This document shows, in pieces, positions 25,801 through 34,477 of a stretch of DNA of 64,000 nucleotides. The position numbers and the translations under genes were made by a program. Location: NCBI GenBank assembly GCA_964452355.1, contig CAYVKV010000007.1:1-64000 (forward strand). Direction: 5' to 3'. The notes under the pieces were generated by a model. That model was not told the DNA's origin. It saw only the letters and a program-made list of their open reading frames with translations, and did no database searches. The stretch comes from UBA1450 sp964452355 (GTDB lineage: Bacteria; Patescibacteriota; Microgenomatia; UBA1406; GWC2-37-13). Numbering within the stretch: position 1 is the first letter of the stretch; each line of letters starts with the position of its first letter.

Positions 25801-27042
25801 GCAGATGAGTCAAACATTCAAAAAACAGTGTATGGGGAAAATTTATCGAGCTTAGATCACGATAGAAGTGACATCGAGATTTATGCAGGACAACAGAAAA
25901 AGGGGTACTTGGTAGATGAAGGTGCGATACGTCATTTTTTACGAGAAAAATATGAACTTGATAGAGATCTGGCTCCAGAACAAAGACAAGCGGCAGAGCT
26001 CAAAATAGAAGCGGCACTTGAAGTTTACCGAAGGATTTCACAAAGGGTGGTTTTGAAGCCAATGGAAAATGATCATGAAAAAAATCCAACAATAACCGAT
26101 ACCAGGCGGAGAATGGCGCTCAAACAAAAAGATCTGACTTGGAGCAAAATGAGCGATTCCGAGAAGGCAAGCTTTGACCAAGATTTGAAAAATGAGTTAC
26201 GAGAAACATTTCGACAAGCCCGCGAGCAGGATATGCAGACGCGACTGATGTGGTCAACGGGTGAACTTATTGGCAACGAGATTGCGATGCCGATAAACGA
26301 TACTGCATATCAATTTATGGAGTTCAAGCGAGCAGGGCGAGACATGGTCCAACGTACGGTGACTGCGATTGCCGATACTCAAGAAGCATACAAAACAGTC
26401 GTAGGTCACGAACTCGTCAGTGCACTCAAAAAATATTATCGAAAAGAAGATACAGAAACTTTGCATAAATTACTGGTGGATATGAGGTCTTCAATCAAGG
26501 AAGAGGATGAAGAATGGGGAAATGATATGGAAATGCGGGTACTTGAAAATGCAATCAATGTCATGAGAATAAATACTGACGCTGAGAACTTACTTGTAGA
26601 AGGTCAGTATATAGCGCATCACAGGAATCGTGCAGCATTTTCAGCTGTGGTCAAGGAAGGTCCTCAATTCCCACTTCGAAGAGAAGATCGGTATCGAATG
26701 CTTACAGACTATCTCCACTACGCTCAGCTTCCGAAGCGGGTAAAAGCAGATCACGAAGTATACGAGCTTATGTCCAAACAGGAGCAGTGGGGTGATAAAT
26801 ATGGTTGGATTGGAGGGATGCTGGGAAATGTAGCTACAAGTCTTTTTGGAGAAGAAGATGGAGAACTCGTCAGACAAAGATGGATGGAGAAATCGGGTGA
26901 GGGAATTCGTGATCGTGAGATTGCAAGCTATGCAAATCTACTCGAGCACGAAGGTCCTAAGTATCTAATCCTTGCTGCCCTAGCAATCCTCCTGCTCGGT
27001 ATGATCAAAGGATTTCAGGAGGCTGAAAAAGAAGGTTCATAA
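22879..27042 (+). CDS. Large tail-anchored protein of unknown function
   Basis: 1387 residues and no family I recognise. It is mostly hydrophilic and helical, with a charged Q/R/E-rich N-terminus (about 1-80), a coiled-coil-like section around residues 210-260 and a single hydrophobic helix at the very C-terminus (YLILAALAILLLGMIKGF, about 1362-1379). No signal peptide is present, so the bulk should be cytosolic and anchored at its tail. It precedes the pilin-like and TrbL-like genes and may belong to that surface system, which is inference from position only. Confidence 0.65.
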   Translation: MSASHEAPQPRQDNEAIRDSRRERIRRQILDYRAQKDGMSQTQKEQAQQQIGEEAKNEMRQESTRAENISRFQDHPENPHRGTVPDNWIAAGRGLHNGVSLFVEAASEGLIKPPDHAPSRQVFQALISKLQNEVATIDSSAFLQPLLLNLVDIPNYITFSVAGQPPTQFEQDLKKIVSTVGRTKAEEHLEAIVAQSGGNLGITLDRLNEKKDVARAERQYVQQAAQEERRQLQEIQSQHEGKHGTKKDRDIHVLDQIKEGVSEEAINNPQEGEPSDITDVREAIQLFENLDSPQQFYEYYKRLHKTMYDKIVREGRGGVTEENRQKRAGKEATRRIHEMLMFMTHKIFSPVIESSGEAPWEKLASEKSRNYFMGLEMAFNNLMGKFDDMKSSVSDRHPIGKEDTGVHFYKYGNMTDKKWSEIEKESVIDPKTGKTTVVGGKFVDFTTPSPELMETESFKEMLEDLYLSGHAEHDFLVTGTNFNFIMNKGIQGQQNTTFFRQAAAYAKDTLQSHRLDELYKLPYAELIEAAKIQISSYYKKKFAQARWIKDPEILQGFFSSLNEAEKEALKDMVVSYKDVPEWAVRRAVIHARMHLSLVNLEMHALSSYASAPVDGLGNATFRDTALKDLEVFDTWYGAKQWQTSDGFIKGLAFLPQPDRKWKKENWIHEDLTDEGKDIYAEAFRLGSLSKYGRKEYTKDMTPNIFELNPMGAGGVETRLGWRMKYAIFPWLRDMLDNLNDANKLDPNAKKNGREFEHVWKRIENIGVNPMKILRDDLLFDSAFLKMKDGAAVNEKQYKHLFRYLYDRYFKEGIGKEGMSLSFKGKEREEQQVDYKNIQSSEEFWTRVVEPILNRKRLSGSGGPATSVLEKQNIEERAEDLKKIVDQALTVMAFERVPMDFAFVENPTRSQNGVTLLNELELHFQTWDKLNGQSDTKKNEMRDDAFDDILFVQQRARIESARKMNDFVINQMDAGADESNIQKTVYGENLSSLDHDRSDIEIYAGQQKKGYLVDEGAIRHFLREKYELDRDLAPEQRQAAELKIEAALEVYRRISQRVVLKPMENDHEKNPTITDTRRRMALKQKDLTWSKMSDSEKASFDQDLKNELRETFRQAREQDMQTRLMWSTGELIGNEIAMPINDTAYQFMEFKRAGRDMVQRTVTAIADTQEAYKTVVGHELVSALKKYYRKEDTETLHKLLVDMRSSIKEEDEEWGNDMEMRVLENAINVMRINTDAENLLVEGQYIAHHRNRAAFSAVVKEGPQFPLRREDRYRMLTDYLHYAQLPKRVKADHEVYELMSKQEQWGDKYGWIGGMLGNVATSLFGEEDGELVRQRWMEKSGEGIRDREIASYANLLEHEGPKYLILAALAILLLGMIKGFQEAEKEGS

Positions 27043-27075
27043 CGGATATTTATTTTCATAATAGGAGAGCATTGT

Positions 27076-28812
27076 ATGTATAATAAAAGAATGTATTCGA
27101 AACAGTTTTTTGTCGTTATTATATTTCTATTCTCTACATTAACTTTTTCAAATAATGTACTTGCTGTAAACTGCATTAATACTTGTGCAGGTGTAACTCC
27201 ATTTTTGAGCGAAAAATGTAATGATATATCAATTAGTAATCAAAGCGTTACAGGGAGCAAAGTAATATTTGACGTTGAAGCGTATAGCTTGCCTCCGGGC
27301 ATAAATAAAATTTGCTTAACAGTTGATGCAATCGCATATGCAGGGGTTACTAAAGACAGTCCAGAATACTGTAAGGTTGTAACCATTGTAGACGGTATTC
27401 GCGAGGATGAAGAAATAACTTTTAATTCGTCAGGTAATCATGATATTGATTTTTGGTCGAGTCCAGAGCTGAATAATCCTCAAGAATATAGGTGTGGTAG
27501 GATTACGGTAAATATTGCTGATGCTCCTACCGCTACTCCTACTCCAACTCCTCGTTCTGACTGTTTTGACATCTCTGGTGCTGGTTGTTATCCAAAAAAT
27601 GGGGTACCTTCAAGTTGTGGCGCAATTGTAAGTACTAGTAACGGAGTAAGCAGAGATTGTATACCGCTTTGCAAAGGATACTCATGTGAAAGAGAGTCGA
27701 GCACTTCTCCATATAAAGTGACTAAGGATGATTTTAATCATCCTTTTAATCTTGACTCCTTTCAAGACTCACTGAATGAATCCACAGCGGGTGCTCTTGG
27801 CGGATACTGTGCAGTCGGAGGAGTAATATTCAATGGAAATCCACCAGGTGATTTTAGTGGTGAAACAGACGGTCCTTCAGTATTGAAAAAACTCATGGCT
27901 GGACTTGTGGAAAAATTTAATGCAATCGCAGGTAAAAGTATGACTCCAGTAAAAATGATAAAAGATGCTATGCAGCCTACGAAGTTTTGTCCCATTAGCG
28001 GATTCAGTTACTTTTACGAAGGAGGTAGTGTAACTCCATTAGATACGCAAACGATCATAGATACTCAGAAAATATTTATCAAAAATAATACTGAATTGGA
28101 TCTTCTCGATAAGATAAATCAAAAAGACGCTGATGTAAATAGTATTGTATCTAGTAACACAAGCCAAGAACGTATTGTTCTTGCGGTTGATCTGCTAATG
28201 AGTACAAAAAACATGGATATTGATCAGAAGGGAGAGGTGCTTGAAAAAATACGTACTACTTTGGGTACAATAAGCTGTCAATGTCAAGACCCAAGTCAAT
28301 TCCAGGCGAATGCACAAAATAGTGAAAGTAATGTGGAAGGAGCATCAATACAAAGGGGAGAAGTCCTTGGCACAGGGCCAAATGGTCACTTGCCTGGACA
28401 GTGCGCTATTGGAGCAAAGCTTTTTGCCGAGGATCGTATTGCTTGTACCGCAAAAGAATATTGTGGAGCATTAAAGAGTATAAATGAAGATGAGTATGTG
28501 AAGTGTTACAATTGTTTGTACGAAGATAAAGGTACATGGACGGCTATTGGTTGTGTTTATTCAGACTTCTCAAAGACGATCAAAGAGGTGATCTTTCCGG
28601 TTGCCATAGGGTTTGCTGGTCTCATATCTCTGGGATGCATCATTTTTGCGTCAATCACGATGCAGACTTCGGCAGGAGATCCCGAGAAGGTTAAAAAAGC
28701 ACAAGAGCTTATCACCTCATGTATTGCAGGACTCATTGTCATCATATTCTCAGTCTTCATATTACGAGTCATTGGAGTCGATATCTTGAGGATACCTGAG
28801 TTTGGAGGGTAA
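27076..28812 (+). CDS. Exported Cys-rich protein with C-terminal VirB2-like pilin domain
   Basis: 578 residues. N-terminal signal peptide (hydrophobic run FFVVIIFLFSTLTF, cleavage near NNVLA). An extracytoplasmic region with many cysteines and a TPTPTP linker (about residues 150-160) follows, and the C-terminal ~85 residues hold two helices around the SAGDPEKVKKAQEL turn seen in the other pilin-like proteins. Two starts compete. ATG 27076 has an AGGAG nine bases upstream. ATG 27091 would be leaderless from the TATAAT at 27079-27084 and gives a cleaner signal peptide. Likely part of a surface structure related to type IV secretion pilins. Confidence 0.7.
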   Translation: MYNKRMYSKQFFVVIIFLFSTLTFSNNVLAVNCINTCAGVTPFLSEKCNDISISNQSVTGSKVIFDVEAYSLPPGINKICLTVDAIAYAGVTKDSPEYCKVVTIVDGIREDEEITFNSSGNHDIDFWSSPELNNPQEYRCGRITVNIADAPTATPTPTPRSDCFDISGAGCYPKNGVPSSCGAIVSTSNGVSRDCIPLCKGYSCERESSTSPYKVTKDDFNHPFNLDSFQDSLNESTAGALGGYCAVGGVIFNGNPPGDFSGETDGPSVLKKLMAGLVEKFNAIAGKSMTPVKMIKDAMQPTKFCPISGFSYFYEGGSVTPLDTQTIIDTQKIFIKNNTELDLLDKINQKDADVNSIVSSNTSQERIVLAVDLLMSTKNMDIDQKGEVLEKIRTTLGTISCQCQDPSQFQANAQNSESNVEGASIQRGEVLGTGPNGHLPGQCAIGAKLFAEDRIACTAKEYCGALKSINEDEYVKCYNCLYEDKGTWTAIGCVYSDFSKTIKEVIFPVAIGFAGLISLGCIIFASITMQTSAGDPEKVKKAQELITSCIAGLIVIIFSVFILRVIGVDILRIPEFGG

Positions 28813-28826
28813 AGTTAACCTGAGGA

Positions 28827-30569
28827 TTAGGAACTTGATGCATCGGGCAATTCACTCTTTTTATTTATCGTATCAGCGAGTGCACCCGCACCAATCCAGT
28901 GGAGAAGTCCCTTTTTAGGCTTGTACATACTTCCCCCCGTTAGTGCTGATTTGTACCCTTCAAGCGAGCTTGCAGTGCCAAGTCCACTCATAAACATTCC
29001 TGCGCCGGCAAAGAATGTCCCGAGTCCGAGATTGAGTTTGCTTTCTCCCACTCCAATGACCCCTTTGACTAATTTAATAAAGTCAGGAATCAGAAGCACG
29101 ATGCCAAGTGCTATGATAGTATTAAATTCTTCAGTCTGAAAACCATACAAAAATGGGAGACGGAATGATTGCTCTGTGCCGCTTACTAGAGGCAATCCAG
29201 CTGCACCTGACCATTCCACTCCATTGGTGTTTACTGCCATGATGGCATTGCCTACAAGCATCACAATGATAATGGTCGGGAATACAGAGAGTTCTCCGAG
29301 CATATTCCGAAACCACCAACCAATATTTCCATTCCCAGGGAAGGCACTGAAAAGGAGGATGATCGGAGAAAATACAATATAGAGGATGATTTTTATATAT
29401 GAGGCAATCAACATGAAAAATAGTTTAAACATAAATACTAAAACAGTAAGAATGATGATAAGTCCAAAAATAAGGCCTGGTCCCCAAATAATAAAAAATA
29501 TTATTCCAGCATAAAATGCTAGGTTGTGAGTGCCATGGATCAAATTACCCCATCCATTCCCCAAAATGGTAGCCATGGAAAACGTTTTTGTAGTGTCTGC
29601 AAGGGGCTTGAGCAGTGATGAAGTATACAAAATTGAAAGCGGGACAAGAAGTACATGAGAAAATGTTTGGATAACCGAAGGGAGAAGTTTCCAGAGTGCC
29701 ATACCAACACCAAAAAAAGTACCGCCTCCATCGGGCCACAGTTCGGTAAATCCAGCGGTCATATATTCGGCAAGGGCTTGTTCAGACGAACTCTTCCCAT
29801 ACCATGTGGTAGCATCTTGACTTGCATATTGTGCGATATTCCCCACGTCATAAAGAAGTCCGACGCTTATAGCAATCATCGCATACATGAGGTCTATGAG
29901 AAGTCCCGCAAGAGGAAACGAAAAGGTGATCATAATGAGCGCAATGATGATGCGCGGAAGAGAATTTTCGATATTGACCACCGTCTGTCCGCCGATACTG
30001 GATCGAAACATGATCATGAAGCCGATGACGATCATCATAATGACAAGTATCAGGTAGGCAATGTCGCGAAATAGTTTCCAGATACCCATATAGCTCTGGA
30101 TCGATGCAAATCCGGCACCGGTTGCAGCATATGTCTTGGGGATAAACCCTGCTTGCTCCAGTGATGACCCCACCCATGCGATGCCTGAAGCGGGAGGATT
30201 TGCGTATGGCACTCCCATCCATCCACTCATTTTGCCAAATAAGCTCCCTTGGAAATTGATATCACCATCACTGGGCTTTTCTGAACATGCTTCGCCGACC
30301 GAAGTACAGATCCATCCTTGATAAATGGCAAGTTTTAAAGTTCCTTCAGGAGACGTATCCTTTCTGAAGGACTCAATTTGACTATATATCTGGTTTCGAT
30401 TGCGCTCAATAAGAAGAGTTGGATTTATTTTTTTGACTCCATTTCCTGAAAAAAAGAAAAAAAGACTGATTGCTGCAGAAAGCACCGTAACCACGATAAA
30501 TATTTTTCGAACAGCGTGGAGGAGTGAGTATATAGAACTAAATAATCCCACTGCAATTGTCCTAATCAT
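28827..30569 (-). CDS. TrbL/VirB6-like polytopic membrane protein
   Basis: 580 residues with an N-terminal membrane helix, a periplasmic segment (about 50-150), then six or more transmembrane helices (AYLILVIMMIVIGFMIMF, IIIALIMITFSFPLAGLLIDLMY and others), as in VirB6/TrbL-type type IV secretion proteins common in Patescibacteria. It is likely the membrane channel or scaffold that works with the VirB2-like proteins nearby. The start is supported by a promoter whose predicted transcription start is exactly base 30569. Confidence 0.7.
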   Translation of the reverse strand: MIRTIAVGLFSSIYSLLHAVRKIFIVVTVLSAAISLFFFFSGNGVKKINPTLLIERNRNQIYSQIESFRKDTSPEGTLKLAIYQGWICTSVGEACSEKPSDGDINFQGSLFGKMSGWMGVPYANPPASGIAWVGSSLEQAGFIPKTYAATGAGFASIQSYMGIWKLFRDIAYLILVIMMIVIGFMIMFRSSIGGQTVVNIENSLPRIIIALIMITFSFPLAGLLIDLMYAMIAISVGLLYDVGNIAQYASQDATTWYGKSSSEQALAEYMTAGFTELWPDGGGTFFGVGMALWKLLPSVIQTFSHVLLVPLSILYTSSLLKPLADTTKTFSMATILGNGWGNLIHGTHNLAFYAGIIFFIIWGPGLIFGLIIILTVLVFMFKLFFMLIASYIKIILYIVFSPIILLFSAFPGNGNIGWWFRNMLGELSVFPTIIIVMLVGNAIMAVNTNGVEWSGAAGLPLVSGTEQSFRLPFLYGFQTEEFNTIIALGIVLLIPDFIKLVKGVIGVGESKLNLGLGTFFAGAGMFMSGLGTASSLEGYKSALTGGSMYKPKKGLLHWIGAGALADTINKKSELPDASSS

Positions 30570-30575
30570 ATATTC

Positions 30576-30605
30576 ATTCTACTGGAAAAAAAAGGTGAAA
30601 GTCAA
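30576..30605 (-). promoter_or_regulatory. Promoter of the TrbL-like gene
   Basis: On the minus strand: TTGACT (30600-30605), 18-base spacer, TAGAAT (30576-30581). The predicted transcription start is 30569, the first base of the ATG. It lies immediately after the stop of the upstream gene on the same strand. Confidence 0.65.
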
Positions 30606-30607
30606 CG

Positions 30608-31180
30608 TCAGGATTCTTCCTTTTCTCGAAGCCACTGCTCAGATTGCTCCTGCACAAATGCTCGATCTCCCCACTGAATAATGAGCTGACTGGAATCTAC
30701 ATTGTTTTTTTCAAGAAAATTAAACACGTTCTGAGCGGCTTCCAAAAACGCAACTCTATTAGCATCATATTCAGAATCATTTTTCTGAATCTGATAATCA
30801 GGACCAAAAATATAAACAAGAAGTGTCCATTCATTGTCTGCATATGTTCGATCTGATATACGAATATCCACAGGAATACCTTTGGATGTTGTGAATGAGT
30901 ATTCGTAAGGGAGAGAAGCGGTAATTGATTGAATCGCAGATATGGAATCTTTTATTATGAGAGAGTCTGTATTAACTGCATAATTCTGTTCAGGTCCGAG
31001 GGTCGGTATTTCAAGAATCGTCCGAAATTTTGAAGTTCCATTTATTGGTGTCTCAGAAGGTTGAAGTTCGGACTTTTTTTTATTTTGAAGCAGGATAGAA
31101 GATGTTATTAAAATAGTGAGAACAACAACCAATATAGAGATGATTATATATAGTTTTTTATGATCCAAAATTGTTTTCAT
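30608..31180 (-). CDS. Single-TM exported protein of unknown function
   Basis: 190 residues. One N-terminal transmembrane helix (IIISILVVVLTILITSSILL) and a soluble extracytoplasmic domain of alternating strands and helices. No family recognised. The start is set by a four-base ATGA overlap with the upstream lysozyme-like gene, and a longer upstream frame would run far into that gene. It resembles the protein at 32112-32804 in layout (short anchor, S/T/P linker, ~140-residue domain ending in a helix), which suggests related roles in the same operon. Confidence 0.6.
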   Translation of the reverse strand: MKTILDHKKLYIIISILVVVLTILITSSILLQNKKKSELQPSETPINGTSKFRTILEIPTLGPEQNYAVNTDSLIIKDSISAIQSITASLPYEYSFTTSKGIPVDIRISDRTYADNEWTLLVYIFGPDYQIQKNDSEYDANRVAFLEAAQNVFNFLEKNNVDSSQLIIQWGDRAFVQEQSEQWLREKEES

Positions 31181-32103
31181 AGACTGAGTCCTAATATTTT
31201 TGCAACAGTCACCGATCCAAGTCGATTTTGACGAGTTCCGTAAGGGCATTTGCCACCATCAGTGCAGAAAATTTTATACATACAATATTGCGCATTCGGA
31301 TTTTGATTACAAATAAGATCACCATTGAACCATGACATGGCATGCGTATGGTCTGCTCCAGGGAATGCGGCGGGACACCATTTGTAAGGACTAAATCCAG
31401 GACGACAATTGTCATTTCCTATGCCGTTGTATCCTCTTGCGGCAGCGGCAAACTCAGGTACGGTTCTCGGAATTTTTCCGATTTTATCTATAAAATGCCT
31501 AGCCCCATCAATACAAGAATTGAGGAGATTATCAAACACGCAGCCACCAGCAACTTTTCTCGCATGTGGCGTGCAATTTCCACGCATATCTGGTTCATTC
31601 TCGCCAAAAATCCTCCCACTATAACATGAGGCTGTAGATCCGCAGCTTCCTTCGACAAGATGAACGCCTGCCACCATCTGCCAGGCAAGACCTGTTTCTT
31701 GTTCTACTCTCCGATACACAGCTTGATTTTTCAGGCAAGATTTTGCACCGTTTAATGTGACTTGCGAAAATATTCCCAGATCGGTTATATCTGGTGTCCA
31801 CGAGCCATGAGGTGACCCAGTTGGAGTTGGTGCATTATCTCCAAATTGAGGTGTTGGGGTATTTGATGTATCATCACCCGGTTGAGAGACGTCTGAAATA
31901 TCTTGCATGAATTGGAAAATATCCACCGCATTATTTTTTAAACTATTGAGGTATTTGCTATCCTGAGGAGATCTTGCGCCTTTTTCCGCAGAAGATCCCG
32001 TTCCTGTGTTTGCCGAAAGTACCCTTTCAGAAGCATAGACCATCGGAACAGTGGCTGCGTAGAAAAGCAGGAGGAATATTATAATGAGGTTGTTACGAAA
32101 CAT
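31177..32103 (-). CDS. Exported lysozyme-like (lytic transglycosylase-type) protein
   Basis: 308 residues with a signal peptide (NNLIIIFLLLFYAATVPMVYA), a low-complexity linker and a C-terminal domain. The segment TGLAWQMVAGVHLVEGSCGS fits the helix carrying the catalytic glutamate of lysozyme-like folds, followed by FAAAARGYNGIGN, typical of soluble lytic transglycosylases. Ten or so cysteines suggest disulfides. It would cut peptidoglycan to let a secretion structure through, the role VirB1 has in type IV secretion. It belongs to a minus-strand operon with three other envelope genes. Confidence 0.65.
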   Translation of the reverse strand: MFRNNLIIIFLLLFYAATVPMVYASERVLSANTGTGSSAEKGARSPQDSKYLNSLKNNAVDIFQFMQDISDVSQPGDDTSNTPTPQFGDNAPTPTGSPHGSWTPDITDLGIFSQVTLNGAKSCLKNQAVYRRVEQETGLAWQMVAGVHLVEGSCGSTASCYSGRIFGENEPDMRGNCTPHARKVAGGCVFDNLLNSCIDGARHFIDKIGKIPRTVPEFAAAARGYNGIGNDNCRPGFSPYKWCPAAFPGADHTHAMSWFNGDLICNQNPNAQYCMYKIFCTDGGKCPYGTRQNRLGSVTVAKILGLSL

Positions 32104-32111
32104 ACATGGGT

Positions 32112-32804
32112 CTATTGATAACGTATTTCTAATTCATCAATTTGTTTTTGAGTTAAGTTGAGAGATTGAAACCACACATTGACTTCTTGCTTGAGCCGGT
32201 CAGTATCTTTTATTTTAGATATGACCGTGAAGCTATAACTTGGAATTATTTCGTTAGAAACAAGTTGAGAAGAAATTTGAAAAATATCATTTTCAAAAGG
32301 TGTTTCTTTATGAATAAAATACTCAGTATAGTTTTCTTTATCATTGCCTAACGTTTTTACAAATACAAAATCTTCTAAAGGAATATTTGGATAGTTTGTA
32401 TCTTTCCAGGTAAAGAAATTTTGTTTGTTAAGCTCGTCATTTTGGAGAAGTTGCACTTCAAATAAATAGAGACTGTAGTGATAGCCAATAATAAATTTGT
32501 CAGTCGAGAGTGGCATTTTTTCAATGAGATCGTTTTCTTGATCAAGTTGATTTTTTTCTTCGGGAGCAATAGTAATTTCTGATAGTCCAGTAAATCCTCC
32601 ATATTCTGACGGAGTTCCTGTTTTTGGAATCTCTGTAGCAGTAGGGTATTTACTACTGGTAATTTGATTTGGATTTGAAATGGAAGATGTTTTTTTTGTT
32701 TGTTTCATCCAAAGTATTAGCAGCAGGAGCAATATGAATATAAGAATCATTGTTATTACTAATAACTTATGTTTTTTGAGAGATTGAATATTAATATAAT
32801 CCAT
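32112..32804 (-). CDS. Single-TM exported protein of unknown function
   Basis: 230 residues: cytosolic stub, one strong transmembrane helix (LVITMILIFILLLLLILWM), a serine/threonine/proline linker and a soluble domain with no match I recognise. It lies between the double hydrolase gene and the lysozyme-like gene with very short gaps, so the four minus-strand genes 34440-30608 are one operon. Layout is similar to the 190-residue protein at 30608-31180. Confidence 0.55.
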   Translation of the reverse strand: MDYINIQSLKKHKLLVITMILIFILLLLLILWMKQTKKTSSISNPNQITSSKYPTATEIPKTGTPSEYGGFTGLSEITIAPEEKNQLDQENDLIEKMPLSTDKFIIGYHYSLYLFEVQLLQNDELNKQNFFTWKDTNYPNIPLEDFVFVKTLGNDKENYTEYFIHKETPFENDIFQISSQLVSNEIIPSYSFTVISKIKDTDRLKQEVNVWFQSLNLTQKQIDELEIRYQ

Positions 32805-32820
32805 ATCAATTAAACGAGAA

Positions 32821-34440
32821 TTATCTACTAACGCTTACTGCATGCCTTACATATAATAACTGACCAAGTTTTCGATAGCTAACCGGTATTACATTTCTAT
32901 TTCCATAGGCCGAATCAAGTCCAATAAAATCATAGTCTCCATTATCAAGTTTTTTTATATCAAGAATCACAAAAAAATGCCCACTGGTTCGATAAACGCC
33001 ATCTTTGTCATGATAATAAAACTGTCCTCCTGCATGAATTACATTACCCTGTTTAATGTAGGGGAGAAGTTTTTTAGCAGCTTCATTTATGGTAAGATGC
33101 TGAGATGCAAATAATAATTTTGTGCGGAATCCATAGGAAGCCAGAACATTGGCAGAGCCATTCGGAGAACTTCCCTCGCAGTTTGCTAAGTTGGCACCTG
33201 TGTATTTTCTGGCAACATCGACGGGATTTATTTGTTGACCGGTGAAATAGGTGATAATATTTGCCGCGGCAACCGGACCACATCCTGCATATGCAATAGT
33301 ACATCCCCCGGGGAGATTTTGAGTATAGTCTGTTTGCCGATACATCGTCAGATTATTTAAAGATTGTTGGGGAAGTTTGTGTGATACATGTTTTATCGTG
33401 GCTTGTATACCTGCCAGATTTTCATTCCAATCAATTTCTGTGTGACTTTTTAACTCAGCGGTAATTGCGGGAATCCCAATATCTGCAAGCCAGTCAGTCA
33501 CATCTCCCGTAATATTATTGTCTTTAACCCATTCTTTGTTTGTGTACCCTGAGGCTTGTGCGTATGCTTTTTGAAGTGAAATGCTTTCTTCATAGGGCTT
33601 ATCACAGCCTGCAGCAAATACCGCAGACCATCTACTATGCCAAAAAACAACCGCATTGGGCTTTTCTTTTTGGAGAAAGTTTTTCAAAACCTGTGTCTCT
33701 TTTTCAGAAAATGCACCAGTGCCTGCGTTTACGGGGGTAGATCCCCAAAAAGCTTTGCTTTGATGACGACAGCTCCAGTTCCGATTTAAATCCACTCCGT
33801 CAAATGTCACACCAACAGGCTTTGGCGAAGATTCATTTCCATTGAATCTTCCACTTTTGAACTTCTCAATTTGAGAGCTTTCATTAGTGGTTGATTGCCA
33901 TGGAGGATCAAACCTTCCCACTTTTCCTATACTTCTCATTTGTCCATCTGGATTTGCAGAAGGGATGATTTGGATCTTGAGACCGTAGGGTATGATAGAA
34001 GGATTTTGCGTTATGTAATCTATTGCTTTGTATGCAAGAAGGATTGTATTCCATTCATATCCACCATGCATTCCGCCGATAAAAACAATTTTTACCACAT
34101 CGGGTCCATTTCCAAATTCATATACCTCAATTGGGAATCCATCAGTTGATGTTCCAAGAGTGCCAACCGAGCTGTAATAAGAATTAATTAACGGGCTTGT
34201 TTGGTCTTGAGGATTTCCGGTAGGACTTCTAGGGGTTGGTGTTGAACCTTTAAAATCTGAAAGCTCTTTACCAAAATTATAGAGGTCAATTGCTCCTTGT
34301 CTAATATCATCGGTATAGATGTTTTGTGTTGAATCATCAAATTCTTCTCCTGCCGAAAGATCTACTTCTCTTGCCTGGGTGTGCAAAGGAATCGTCATGA
34401 GAAGACTAAAAAAGAGACAGAATATAATTACTTTTTTCAT
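32821..34440 (-). CDS. Exported M14 carboxypeptidase fused to a C39-like peptidase
   Basis: 539 residues from the ATG at 34440. Signal peptide MKKVIIFCLFFSLLMTIPLHTQA. Residues of about 85-345 are an M14 zinc carboxypeptidase: GGMHGGYEWNT (HxxE metal ligands), NPDGQM, GVDLNRNW (substrate Arg), FWHSRWS and the catalytic glutamate in TAELKSHTEID. From about residue 365 a C39-like papain-fold domain follows: CTIAYAGCGPVAAANII with the nucleophilic cysteine, then GHFFVILDI and DSAYGN for His and Asp. It probably trims peptidoglycan or surface proteins. I chose 34440 over the ATG nine bases upstream because it gives the signal peptide directly and sits five bases after the predicted transcription start (TAAGAT, 34452-34457). 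Confidence 0.8.
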   Translation of the reverse strand: MKKVIIFCLFFSLLMTIPLHTQAREVDLSAGEEFDDSTQNIYTDDIRQGAIDLYNFGKELSDFKGSTPTPRSPTGNPQDQTSPLINSYYSSVGTLGTSTDGFPIEVYEFGNGPDVVKIVFIGGMHGGYEWNTILLAYKAIDYITQNPSIIPYGLKIQIIPSANPDGQMRSIGKVGRFDPPWQSTTNESSQIEKFKSGRFNGNESSPKPVGVTFDGVDLNRNWSCRHQSKAFWGSTPVNAGTGAFSEKETQVLKNFLQKEKPNAVVFWHSRWSAVFAAGCDKPYEESISLQKAYAQASGYTNKEWVKDNNITGDVTDWLADIGIPAITAELKSHTEIDWNENLAGIQATIKHVSHKLPQQSLNNLTMYRQTDYTQNLPGGCTIAYAGCGPVAAANIITYFTGQQINPVDVARKYTGANLANCEGSSPNGSANVLASYGFRTKLLFASQHLTINEAAKKLLPYIKQGNVIHAGGQFYYHDKDGVYRTSGHFFVILDIKKLDNGDYDFIGLDSAYGNRNVIPVSYRKLGQLLYVRHAVSVSR

Positions 34441-34442
34441 AG

Positions 34443-34471
34443 TTGACATTTATCTTACGAATCTCCATAAT
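34443..34471 (+). promoter_or_regulatory. Consensus sigma-70 promoter of the clpC-like gene
   Basis: TTGACA (34443-34448), exactly 17 bases, CATAAT (34466-34471). The predicted transcription start is 34478, the A of the start codon. The -10 box of the divergent hydrolase operon (TAAGAT on the minus strand, 34452-34457) lies inside this spacer. Confidence 0.8.
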
Positions 34472-34477
34472 GAATTT

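Noticed and set aside
34319..34477. A longer N-terminus for the clpC-like gene
   Set aside because: The extra 53 residues lie antisense to the hydrolase gene, and a consensus promoter starts transcription exactly at ATG 34478.
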